Assembly (NCBI GenBank): GCA_013397865.1
Contig: VZTI01001048.1
Span: forward strand, 5,788,705 to 5,852,704
Direction of reading: 5' to 3'
Source: Struthidea cinerea
Lineage: Eukaryota > Chordata > Aves > Passeriformes > Corcoracidae
Length of the DNA stretch: 64,000 nt
Position numbers and translations under genes: made by a program. Of this stretch, positions 1 through 11,100 are shown piece by piece. The stretch's first letter is position 1. Each line of letters opens with the position of its first letter. The notes under the pieces were generated by a model that did not search any database, was not told the origin of the DNA, and worked only from the letters and a program-made list of their open reading frames with translations.

Positions 1-987
1 TAGGCAGATTCTTGGGAAAGTGGAGGTGCTCTGGAAAGACTTGAATTCATAGGGCAATGCCAGCTGGAACTATGGTTGAACCTCATAATTAATGGAAAAG
101 TGTATGTGGTGGGTTTGGTTTTGGTTTTGTTTTTTTTTGTCAAAGCCATTCTTGAATATCACACCTAATTGTGTTTTGGAGATCCCTTCTTGCAGTCATA
201 GCTGGCTTTTTGCCTGCTGAGCAGGTCCGTTTAAGAACTACAGTTAAGCAACATCTTTCCTGTTGTTGGCAAACCGTGCTTAGTGAAATCTGTTTAATTT
301 CACATGCTTGCTTAGTTTAGTAGCTAATACTGTACGGTATATTATTAATAAGCTTTGATTTTGTTGTTATTTGTAAATACTGATGCGAGGCAACCTTGTC
401 TCAATACACTGAGCTGAAATTTCTATCCACTAACAGACCCTTTTAGGAGAAACACTAAAAAATTAAGTGGCCTTGGGGACATGCTAACCCCTCCCCACTA
501 AACTCCCTTGTGTAGAAAGTCCAATACAGTAGTAAGTATTCTATGTGTGTTCTTATGTATTTATGCCATAAATATTGTCTGGACTGTTTACAGAGGTTTG
601 TTTCTCACCTGCCTGGTAGAACTAAAAATAGTAATTAGTTGTGACTGTATAATAACACCTAAAATTCTAGATAAGCTTGTTTCCTGTTGAGAAACACAAC
701 CAATCCTATGTGGTTTCGTCTGATTAAATTACAGCTTTTCTCTGAAACTATGTTCAGCTTTACAAGGGTATTGATATGTATGGAAATTTTTTTCAGTAAC
801 TCTTTGTGAAAGCCAAAATGGTACTTTAAAATCTTATTTTGATGGCAAATTTAGTCTTTTTAGGACTATCTGGGTTGGTGGTTTTTTGTTTGTTTTTTTT
901 TCCTCATTTGTCCTAGGCAAGTATTTTAATTACATGGGGAAAGTAAGTTGTTACATGATAACCCAGGAGAAATGCTTTATTTTGTAG
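1..987 (+). other. DNAJA2: DNAJA2 intron (upstream of first visible exon)
   Basis: No coding match is seen. The stretch ends in a normal acceptor (TTTATTTTGTAG) at 987. It contains two T/G-rich tracts, near 110-140 and 868-903, of the GGTTTTGGTTTTGTTTTTT kind that recur in this window. The small open frame at 508-690 has no recognisable protein. Confidence 0.75.
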
Positions 988-3900
988 AGTCTCTTTAGAA
1001 GATCTGTATAATGGAAAGACAACTAAACTACAACTTAGTAAGAATGTCCTCTGTAGTGCATGTAATGGGTAAGTTTGTTTGTATTTTTGAGTTCTCTGGT
1101 TGCTTTGCTGGCAGATAGTGTAATGAAGGATCTCCTGCGTCAGATCTTTATCAGTATTTGACTTTCTGGAGCCTGCTTTCAGACCAGCAAATTGTTGAAC
1201 TTGAATGATGCTGTTGATGGAACTGAACTATTCAAGGGCTTTGTGTGGGGGAAGGGTGGGAGAGCAGAGAACCTAACTGTAATTGGCAGTGCAGTTGGGT
1301 ACGTAGGCATGTTAACCTACTGCTGGACAGGGTTTCTGGTTGTACCTTTCTGAAGAACTTCCTTTTCATGCAACTGGTGCTTTGTGCTGCAGGCAGGGAG
1401 GGAAGGCTGGCTCCGTTCAGAAGTGCAACGCCTGCCGGGGCCGGGGTGTGCGCATCATGATCCGGCAGCTGGCCCCGGGAATGGTGCAGCAGATGCAGTC
1501 CGTGTGCTCTGATTGCAATGGAGAAGGTAGGCCAGGCTCTGCTCTGTTAGTAAATGTGCTTGCTTGGATCCAGACTCCTGCTTAAATCTCAGGAGAAACT
1601 TATCCAGGACAGTTCTGCCCTTACCCAGTTAGCTGCATCTCACTCTGGTGGCAGCATGGAGAAATCATTTCACTCAGAACAGCAGCAAGATTTACAGTGT
1701 TTAATGTGCTGAAAAGCAGCCTAGAAGCTCAAGCACTAGGGTCTGATCATCTTTTAAAACACTTAGATGTGAATATTACTTACTGCTATTATTCTTGTGT
1801 TAAAGTAAAAACCCGACATGTTGCTGGTTTAGGAACTATTTGTCTTTTTGCATCCCCTGATATCCAAGGACAGTCGTTGGTTAAAAATGGGAACCTAAAG
1901 TTGAATTTTTCACTTCTTCAAATTAAGATATCTTTGGCTGAGTTGGTTCTGTTTGGGGGAACAAGTTCAGCACTTCATATGATTTCTTTTTAGGCCTTCT
2001 GCAGTTGGCAGAGTAGTAACATCACCTTGTGGATGATTTTACTTGTCACAATGCTCAAGCTACAAAGAGTTGTATTTTGTGACTTGTCGAAACATTTCAT
2101 AAATGATGTTGTCTTTAACATTTTATACGCCTAACCTACATATTTTGTAGTTTCAACTGCATCATAATGTTATGCTTTGTTTCACAGAAAGGTTGTCTAA
2201 GCTGAGAAGCTTAATATTTTAAGCCAAGTGCATCTGCTTGTGGCACTTAGTACTGAAATGTTACAGTCCATGTGCCCTAATACTTTGGTTACTGTTTATA
2301 GAGACAAGAGCTCACTGGAAAAATAAAGGTGAGGTAGAACAGAGCATTGAAGCCATTTTGGATTGTCATCCTTCAGTTTGCTGGAAACAGTAATTACCTT
2401 TGTAGCGGTGAATCTGATGTGACCAGCTCTCTTCCCGTTTTTGTATGCAAGACTCTATAGTTCTGCTGGCTGCAGTTACTCAGTACTGTCTTGTGGGGAT
2501 ATACTGGGAGATGGGGCAGTCAGGGAATCTTTGTTACTATTTTCTTCCTTCCCTCTGTCCCAGCTAGGATGAATGAAGCCTGGATTTCCTCTTGTGAGGA
2601 ATTCATAAAGCAACATCTAAATCACTATTTGAGTTGCAGAAATTCTTCAGCTTGCTTTCAAGTAGTTTTTCCTAGGAGCTGGATGCAACTATGTCAAAAT
2701 CTCTGAACTCAAAATTTGTCTTTATTTAGGTGAAGTAATTAATGAAAAAGACCGCTGTAAAAAATGTGAAGGGAAGAAGGTGATCAAAGAGGTAAAAATA
2801 CTTGAAGTCCATGTAGATAAAGGCATGAAACATGGGCAGAGAATTACATTCAGTGGAGAAGCAGACCAGGCTCCAGGTGTGGAACCAGGCGATATTGTCC
2901 TTTTACTCCAAGAGAAGGAAAATGAGGTAATGCTTTTGAGTTTATCTTTTAAATGCCTTTTATTCCAGTTGTTAATATTTAAGTTATATCGATGGCCATT
3001 CATTTAAAGTAATTGATACAGTTGCAGCTCTGGGAGAGCTGGTGAATAGCTTTTAATAGATTTATAGTGTGTAATGTGGCTTTCATGGTGAGCCAGAAAA
3101 ATCTGGGCAAGTCCTTAGCCAGAGGACAGGCAGCTTCCGGTGCCTCCTAACGCTAATATAAGAGGTAGCTTTCTCAGATAAGCTCAGAGTGACTTTGATA
3201 CAGTAGATGCAGTGAAGAGCCATTCAGGATGTTAACTTTAATCTGCTTTGCCTGTGACACTAACAAAATTCTAAGTGTGGCTTTTTTCCATGTCTTGTGA
3301 CATGGCAGGGAACTCCTGATAAAATCCCGAGATGGTGCTTTCTGTGTCTGCTACTGTGGTTCTGGAAATAATACAAAATGGTGACGTTGCTGATTCATTT
3401 AACAAAACAAACATTATTATTCTATACTGGTTTGTTCACTGTATTCTGGACTATATACACTGCACTTTGGAATTAAATATTGCAATTTATCTTCTGTTAA
3501 AACATATGTGGGTCAGAGTTGAGGTGAATGCTCCTTTTTTAATTCTACTGTTAAAAAATGCCAAGTATTGCTATGATGAAATAAGAAATAGTTTGTGTGT
3601 TGCACTCAAGGAGGGGTTTTCTGTTATGACAGAATAGCATGGGGTACAAATTTAAACTCCAGTCATATATTAAGGCTATAATGTTGGTTATCTGCTAATT
3701 AGGTACTTTGTAAGCTTTTCAAAGCTCTGTCAAGGATTGCTAATCTGTCAGTCTGTACTTTGTGAGTAAAACTAGACTTTGTGTTCTTAAAATTTCCCTT
3801 GAGGTGGGACTCAGGGTTCTGCCAGTGGATAAATTTTAAGATATACTGTGGTTAAAAATCCTGAGTTTTGTGGCCTAAAGATCACTTCTGACATTTGTCA

Positions 3901-5470
3901 ACTAAGTGACCAAAGTCCTGCTCTTGGTCAAGGTAGCTAAAGCAGATATGCATGAGGACAAAAGTTGAGAAATAAAGATGTGGTTTATATACCCCAGTGC
4001 AGGGGAAATAGTGTCAAGCTGTTGTCAGTTTTGTTTATAGGTTGCTTGCGTGGAAGATGTTGGGGATGAAAGAGCAGTGCTGCTGTATAGGCCTGGTTTA
4101 ATTTGAACCTTACCTCGGTGTGTGGTGTGGTTTGGCTTATTTTAAATGACACTTCATCAGGCACAAACTTCCCAAGCATGTTAAGCTGAATTAAGAGAAT
4201 CAAGTTCACTTTATGCAAAGGTTGTTGCTCTGACATTGAATTTTAACGATAAATAATAATGAACTCTCGATAATGAGTCTGGTGGAGTTGTGATTACAGT
4301 ACTTGAAAGGATGTCCCTTATTTTGTTTTCCAGGTGTTCCAGCGGGATGTGAATGATTTGCATATGACACACAAGATTGGACTTGTTGAAGCACTGTGTG
4401 GATTTCAGTTCACATTTAAGCACCTTGATGGACGCCAGATTGTGGTTAAATATCCTCCTGGAAAAGTAATTGAACCAGGTAAGCTTGACCTGATAAGGAT
4501 TTCTTTGTTTATGCTTTTGTGATTCTTCAGCACTTAATCCCACCCTTGTTGTTTTGTTAATTGAACCTCGGCTGGGGAAACAGAATTGTATGGAGAGAGA
4601 ATGGTTCTGCAGTAGCGCTCTCCTGCTTACTTTACTTCTGTTTGAATTCCAGGTTGTGTTCGTGTAGTCAGAGGTGAAGGAATGCCACAATATCGCAATC
4701 CTTTTGAGAAGGGGGATCTCTACATTAAATTTGATGTTCAGTTTCCTGAAAATAACTGGATTAGCCCAGAAAAGCTTTCAGTAAGTAGTTTTTCAAGCAT
4801 AAATTCGGTGTCTTACTTGACAGAGTGTGCAGAGAGCTTATGTTGTACCTCATGGGCTTGCTTTCAGTGCTTAAATTTAGATGCAAGTAAAGTTCTTTTA
4901 ACCTTTTTTATGGGCCATGCATTACTTGGAAATATCCCTTGGAATATGAATGCATGGAAGGTGTATTTAAGAGCTGTGCAGACGATACATGGACGAGGGC
5001 AGGAGGAGAATCTTTCTGTTGCTGTGTGATAAGTTTACAGAGTGCAACTGTATTTACTGATTGCACTTTTGGTTGAAGATATGTGGAGCTGTTGGTTTTC
5101 TTGAAGTGGTGTCTTCCAGTTGATACAAATATTTTTAAATTACTCTGCAGTTCAAGGCTTTCATCAGCATAGACCTCTAAGCCAAACCTGCTCTTAGAGG
5201 TGTCTTGAAGTTGTAGGAAACTGGTCACTTTATTTAGCAGTTGTAGATGGAATACTGAATGCATTTCTTTCTTTGGGGCAGGAACTTGAAGATCTTCTGC
5301 CAGCTAGACCAGAATTTCCCAATGTAATTGGTGATGCAGAAGAGGTAGATCTTCAAGAATTTGATACCACTCGTGGTTCAGGTGGTGGCCAGAGACGTGA
5401 AGCTTATAATGATAGTTCTGATGAAGAAAGCAGCCATCATGGACCTGGGGTACAGTGTGCCCACCAGTAA
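988..5470 (+). CDS. DNAJA2: DnaJ homolog subfamily A member 2, 3' part (six coding exons)
   Basis: Type I Hsp40 co-chaperone that delivers clients to cytosolic Hsp70 and stimulates its ATPase. Coding exons read here: 988-1068, 1393-1526, 2730-2926, 4334-4478, 4653-4780 and 5282-5470. All join in phase with AG/GT borders and encode about 290 residues, from about residue 122 of a protein about 412 long in human. The J domain and G/F region lie in exons left of the window. Visible are the four zinc-finger repeats CSACNGQG, CNACRGRG, CSDCNGEG and CKKCEGKK, then the two beta-rich substrate-binding domains (RITFSGEADQAPGVEPGD, KYPPGKVIEPGCVRVVRGEG), the acidic/Gly-rich tail, and the C-terminal CAHQ. 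CAHQ is a CaaX-type farnesylation box. The protein is nearly identical to human DNAJA2 as I remember it (for example SPEKLS for NPDKLS). No disruption is seen in the visible part. Confidence 0.97.
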
Positions 5471-6060
5471 ACATTTGTCTAAAAAGTTGCACAAGGATTT
5501 TCTTTCAAATTTTGCCTGACTTGTTTCCAACAATCCAGCTGGATTGTATAAGTAATCCAGATGAACCAATGGACATCTATTGCTGTATGTGTAACTTTTA
5601 AATTGGTCTATAGTATCTACAGAGTGTAATTTAAACTAACCACAAGCTTACATCTTCATTTTGACTGTGTAGCAGAATAAAGCACTTGAAAGGAAGACAA
5701 GACTCCTTTTCACATGGGTTTTAAGTTTGTCCTCGTATCTGTGCTTGATTTTTACCAGTTTTGTGTAGATTTTAAGTTTCATATTTTAAATTCAAATTCT
5801 ACATTGTAAAGTTTGTGTACAATTTGTCCTGAGGCTTGGTATTTGGCTGCACCTGCATAAGCTGCTACAAGTAGAATCAAGAATTTCATAGCCTGTATCT
5901 ATCATCTAGATGCATGGTAAATGGGCTTTGCACATAATGGGTTTAGAGCTGACTGGGAACAATGGAAGACTAAATTAGAAGTGGTTGTAAGTTTTTTCTA
6001 CCATCTTGTGAACGGTTTCTGAAATTCAATAAAAGCAGTTGGTGTATAATATATTTCTTT
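5471..6060 (+). other. DNAJA2: DNAJA2 3' UTR with two poly(A) signals
   Basis: Sequence after the TAA at 5468-5470 is AT-rich with no further exon. AATAAA occurs at 5676-5681 and again at 6028-6033. The second is followed by TG/T-rich sequence (GGTGTATAATATATTTC), typical of a cleavage site, so the main transcript end is probably near 6045-6060. The first could give a shorter UTR. Inference from motifs only. Confidence 0.7.
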
Positions 6061-7635
6061 TGCCTTGTAACTCTTACTTTTCCAGTGGCTTTAACTAGTC
6101 TGTGTATGAAGAGACTATGTAGATGATAGTTATTTTATAAACACAGGGAGGCTGAAGCTGCTTTAAGACTAGGTGGAGGTTAGATAACAATTGTGTGCCA
6201 CATTCAAGTCTCTCCCTGAAATGAGAGATGACTAAATGGGCACAGGGAAGGCTGCAGCCATGTCCCCTTTGTGTGAAGAAAACACAAGGATATCTGAATT
6301 CAGTCTAAAGATAACAAACCCCTTAAATGGGAAATGATTAAATTCTGAAATAATGGTGTCTTTCTCTTAGCCTTTGAATCCTATTCAAAGCCTGATTCAG
6401 CCTCACTTCCTAGAGAAATGTTTCCAGTTTAAAAAAAAAGTTGTTTAACTTGGAAACATAAAAAGTGTAGATGGTTTTGTTACTTTTCTAGTAGTTTGCA
6501 CTTTGGTTTAAGTATGAAGATACTAAGTTCTCCAGCTTCAGTTCTGTTACTTTTAATTGGCAAAAATGTCAGAACAAAGCAAAAATGTGACCTTAATTTA
6601 GGAACTGGTGTGCACGAACAGTGTTGGGTTGGTAAGCTGCCTCTATAGCAAGGTTTTTCTCCTGTTTAAGTGAGAAAGTTGAAGCTCTACTGTTCTTTAC
6701 AAATCTGAAGTGTGACTTGTTTAGTTATTTCTCTGATAGTTGTTGACACTTTATTAATGAGGTTGGAGGGACAAACTCCAAGGGTTTCAATGTGCTTGAG
6801 TAGGCATTGGCATTTGAGTGTTGCTGAACATCCTTGTTATAGACTCTAAAAATGAAGCAAAAATAAATACTGTTTGATCTGTATTTCAGTACTGACTTAT
6901 GATGTGGCATTTTCTAGTGGGTCTTTTATTTTCATTCATTAAAACCTGGGATTGCATTTTGTGAAGCCATGGTTACACGCTGATCCTTTTTTCTGAGTGA
7001 TCTCTCCAAGGAGACAGTCCTAACCTGTAATGCTTAAATAATTACAATTACAACACCTGTCTTCTGCTTTTAAGTCCTTGCAAAATGGAGTAATACTCTA
7101 AACCTTTAATCCCCATTCACGTTTTTTTTGAGGGGGAAGAGAGGAAGGGATTCATGGTAACTTTTCAGATAGCTGAAGTGAAGGGGTGGAGGAAGAGCTG
7201 ACCACTGTAGGGCAGTTCTGCTTCAGTCCTGAGCTGGTATTAATTTTGGTTCCTGCCAGCAGCACCTGATAACAAATTCTAAGACTCTGTGTTTTTACCT
7301 GTCATCTTGCACATTACTGTCATGTCACAGCACAAGACTGGAAATAAATTTTATTCCTGTGTTAGATTCATATATGCTACCACATAACTAAAATTAGAGT
7401 GTCTTAAGGCTGTTGAAAAATTTAGTACCTTGTACTTCAGTTTATTTGTGAGTTGAGTATGAGTTAAAGTTATTTCCTGTATACAGCCTCTTACTGTTCA
7501 TCTTACTGTGAACTTAGTTTAGATTTTAACTAAGCCTTTTATAAAGAAAAAGTAGCATTTTCTTCTGCTTTGGTATCGTTCATAATAGAAACTTAATAAG
7601 ACACATCACATGATATAAAAGCTTATAAAAACATT
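6061..7635. other. Intergenic, between convergent DNAJA2 and borealin-2
   Basis: AT-rich sequence between the DNAJA2 poly(A) site and the minus-strand poly(A) signal at 7654-7659. I see no exon, repeat family or RNA gene. The short minus-strand frame at 6725-6910 has no recognisable content. Confidence 0.6.
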
Positions 7636-7653
7636 TACTGGGCAGTATAGCAC

Positions 7654-7659
7654 TTTATT
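7654..7659 (-). terminator. CDCA9: Poly(A) signal of borealin-2
   Basis: TTTATT on the plus strand reads AATAAA on the minus strand, about 440 bases past the proposed stop codon. It implies a 3' UTR from about 8099 to about 7635. Motif evidence only. Confidence 0.55.
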
Positions 7660-8099
7660 AAGAAATAATAGACGTAATTTAAACACTTTGGAGGCAGCAG
7701 GCAAGAGCTGTCACAAATGTTCTGTAGTCACAAGACAGTTCTATTAACTTGGTTTAGGTGTTGCCTTTCCACACAGTACAGTCAGCTCACTCTGAGGGGG
7801 GAAAAAAAAAGAACTACCAAAAAGAACTTGGAAGAAGAAAGGTCACCACTGTTAAAACAAGCAGTGAGCACTCACTCACTCCCCACTGTCTGCCTACAGA
7901 GGCAGGGCCATGACAAAAAACACAGAACAGCTCCCAGACCTTTAGCTTGATTCAGCTGCACTGGTCTCAATACCTGCACAACTGTAAACTGGTTAATAAC
8001 TCTCATGTCTGGATAGATTTCCATTACTTCAAACAATAGCCCAGGTACCCTCATCTTCAGGGAATTTGGGCAATATGTCCTACAAAGTTCTGTTCCACT

Positions 8100-8147
8100 T
8101 CATTTTGCTTCAAAACCATTAAGGCAGTTCCTGTTCTGCAGCAGAGA
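8100..8147 (-). CDS. CDCA9: Borealin-2 terminal exon (tentative)
   Basis: After exon 8 (ending HIHNLV in phase 0), the first strong acceptor downstream is CTGCTGCAG, giving an exon start at 8135 and NRNCLNGFEAK then TGA (8102-8100). A second in-phase acceptor (CCTGTTAAG, exon start 8147) would insert SLLQ. Borealin ends with a similar short helix, but the sequence match is weak, so the exact C-terminus is uncertain. A longer open frame at 8054-7872 could instead be a terminal exon, but its acceptor is poor. Confidence 0.5.
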   Translation of the reverse strand, partial: SLLQNRNCLNGFEAK

Positions 8148-11100
8148 CTTAACAGGTGTATAGCTCTTACTCAGCGGGACACAGAATAATAGATTATAAG
8201 AAGAATCAAAACAAAAAAGCTTTGTCAGCCTTTGTGAATGAGAGATAAGAGAATGGCAGTTTGCTCACATGCTAGGAGAGATACCAGAGCACTTCAGACA
8301 GAAGAGTTTTATGTTCCTGTGTTCTCCCAGGCTATCACCAAACTGCACATGCTTATTTAAGTGCAGTTACTTTTAGACGTGATCCATGTGGAGCAGTTCT
8401 CCCCTCCCTCTTCCTCCCTCCAACTGATGCGAACCAGTTTAGGCTTAAACTCCAAAGAGTTTAAATTTGCATTCATGCAGTATCTCACATGATAGCTTGG
8501 GACCAGGTGTCTGAATACACAGATCTGTAAGCCTCCTAGTTGAAACTTACCACCAAGTTATGAATGTGCTGTACTGTGTCCTGATTTAGGAGTTGCACAT
8601 CGATATTACGGAGGTCTCCACCAGCTGTACAGAGTGTCTGTATGTGAAGAGAAACAATTATAAGATTAAAAAATTCTTCTTGCATGCTCAGATTTTCTGA
8701 AAATCATGTACTTCCCTGTACACTGCAGAATTTTGGCAACCATTTTTCCTTTTGTTTAGCAGCATCTCATTTAGGAACAAGAAAAGCTATCACTATCAGA
8801 CTATTTGCATTGATCAACTACTGTAAAATGAAAATGTTAAAAAAAAAAAAGATACCTGTCCATCAGCCAGGGGAATGTTTACAAATGGAACAGTTTTATG
8901 TTGGGGTACTGATTTACTTCTTTTTAACATGCCTTGAACTCTTCCACTGGCAGGTAATGTTCTTGAGACAGTCTGTTGTAATCCAGCACTAGAATACAAT
9001 GAAAATGTTACTCTGAGGTTAACTTCCTATGCTCTACTGGCTATTTTCAAGCATGAAGCAAATGTAAGTAGTAGGAAATACACCTAGGAGAGAGGCAGTC
9101 CTGTTTAAATTTTTCCAGTTCTGCCAGGAGACTACAGAAATCCAACCATGAGCAGCACTTTCAGGCACTGCTAGGTAATGTTTTATGACCCTGCCACTGC
9201 AGTAACCTTGGAAGCCTGTGACACAAGATGACATTTTAGCCAACAAGAATATCCACTCTCCAACATCAGCAGTGAATGTTTACAGTTTTGGAAAGAGGAA
9301 GTTTCATGCCTCAGGGCTTAAGATAAGACATGTGCTGTATCTGTCTACTACAGAGGGAGATATCAATAAATACCAAAGCTGCTACCTCTCAGAGGCACAG
9401 GGCATGCCTTATGCCATGCAGAATTCCTAAATTTTCATCATACAGTTGTTCTTATTCTACTTAAAAAATGTAAGATTTGGATGTGTTCTGCATGGAAACA
9501 AGCCTCTGACATTTATAGCAGGTCAAGGTGAAACTGAACCACTTACTAGTTTCAGGACCCATTTAAGTTGTTCATCCCCTCACTTCAGCTTGTGCCAAAA
9601 CCAAACTCTGTAGTGTATGAAGAATTATACTAACTAAAAATATTGACTATTCGAGATGCAAAGAACTGATTATCAGTGTATTTGCTTGGAGGGTTTGTGG
9701 GGATTGGCTTATTTTTCTTTTAACACAGCAGTATTGGTGACATTTTAATCAAGGTTGGGTTCTGAGAACAAGTTTGAGATGTAAGCCTGAAAATAGTGAG
9801 AATAGAATTTATACTCTAAATACATTTTTTTTTAAACTGACTTAGGACATCAAATCCTGTACCTCCATGAGAATGTAAGGTAACACCCACCCCCAATGCA
9901 GGAGGTGTAACTGGTTCCCATCCCCACTGTCACATTTAGTGGCAGACCATGAAGATCTGTTACATTCAGAGTGATGATTAATATTTAGATTGATAATAAT
10001 ATAGATATATAATGTCTTGGTATTGAACAAAATTATTTATTAAGAACAAGCTGAAAACCCCTTACCTTGTAGCTCCCTTTGGAGTGGCTTTGAGATTTGT
10101 GGCACTGCAATGAAAAGAAAGAGACTTAACATCCTTCTGCAAGCCACAACAGCAGAAAAGTAAACAGACACTAAAAGTAGTTATTTGGTTTGTGTTTTGC
10201 TGGAGGTTTTATTTTGTTGGTTTATTATTTTTATTTATTTCCTCTTCAACTACTTCTAAGGTAGAGTTTTAGCTAGGATGAAAGTAGACAGTCAGTGGAT
10301 TAGATAATGCTGAAGTGTCCCATGACAGGGATCTAGTGTGAAAAACACATGTGAAAAAGCCCTCCTGAAGTGAACAAGACAGTGGGACCTAAAACCATAC
10401 AAGAACAAAATAATAATTTCTATTACTAAGCAAGGGAGGGCTGCAATACCCAAGGTGTTTATTACAGAACAATTCAGTAGTACTAGCAAAGCAAAGATGC
10501 TTTCCTTACAGGCTCTCTTCCAGCAGTATTATTTGGGAATCTATACTGATCCCCTAAGTTCAGAACTCTGCACCATTCAGTCCCACACATGCCTTCATCA
10601 GCTACAGGTGCTTTTTTGTTCAGGTTCACATCACCACAGTGCACCTCAGTCAGGTTATGGAAGAATCCTTATCAGCTATATTTCCATTGGGCTCAGATCT
10701 CAACCACTTTGTATGGAAATAATTGTGTTCAGCACTCACAAATTCAGGTGAGTTAAATGAGCTACCAAAGGTCAGTCTTACCTAGAAAGAGAGTTCAGTT
10801 TGCCACTTAAACCAGAGGCCAATGAAACCAGTGACCTGGTTTTGGAAATCTGAAAATTTATATATAAGACTGCAGTTTAAAAAGGTGGCATTTGAAAGCA
10901 AAATGACAGATATTTGCAGGAAACAATACTGTAAAAATTCCCTGTTGAAAAAGGGTAGCTAAGCCCCATAGTGCTGCCTTTTATATATGTATAAAATGTC
11001 AAATACGCATTCTAAAAGAAGTTTCATAATGCCAAAACATGCTTACTCCTACTGAAGTTCTGTACAACCAGCCACCCGTCTAATATACACCCTTCCAACT

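Noticed and set aside
4211..4690. 159-codon minus-strand frame
   Set aside because: Antisense to two DNAJA2 exons; a mirror of coding sequence plus intron.
7872..8054. Alternative last exon of borealin-2 (frame containing EVMEIYPDMRVINQF)
   Set aside because: In phase, but its acceptor (CCCTGAAG) is weak, the residues do not resemble the borealin tail, and a stronger acceptor with an early stop lies upstream.
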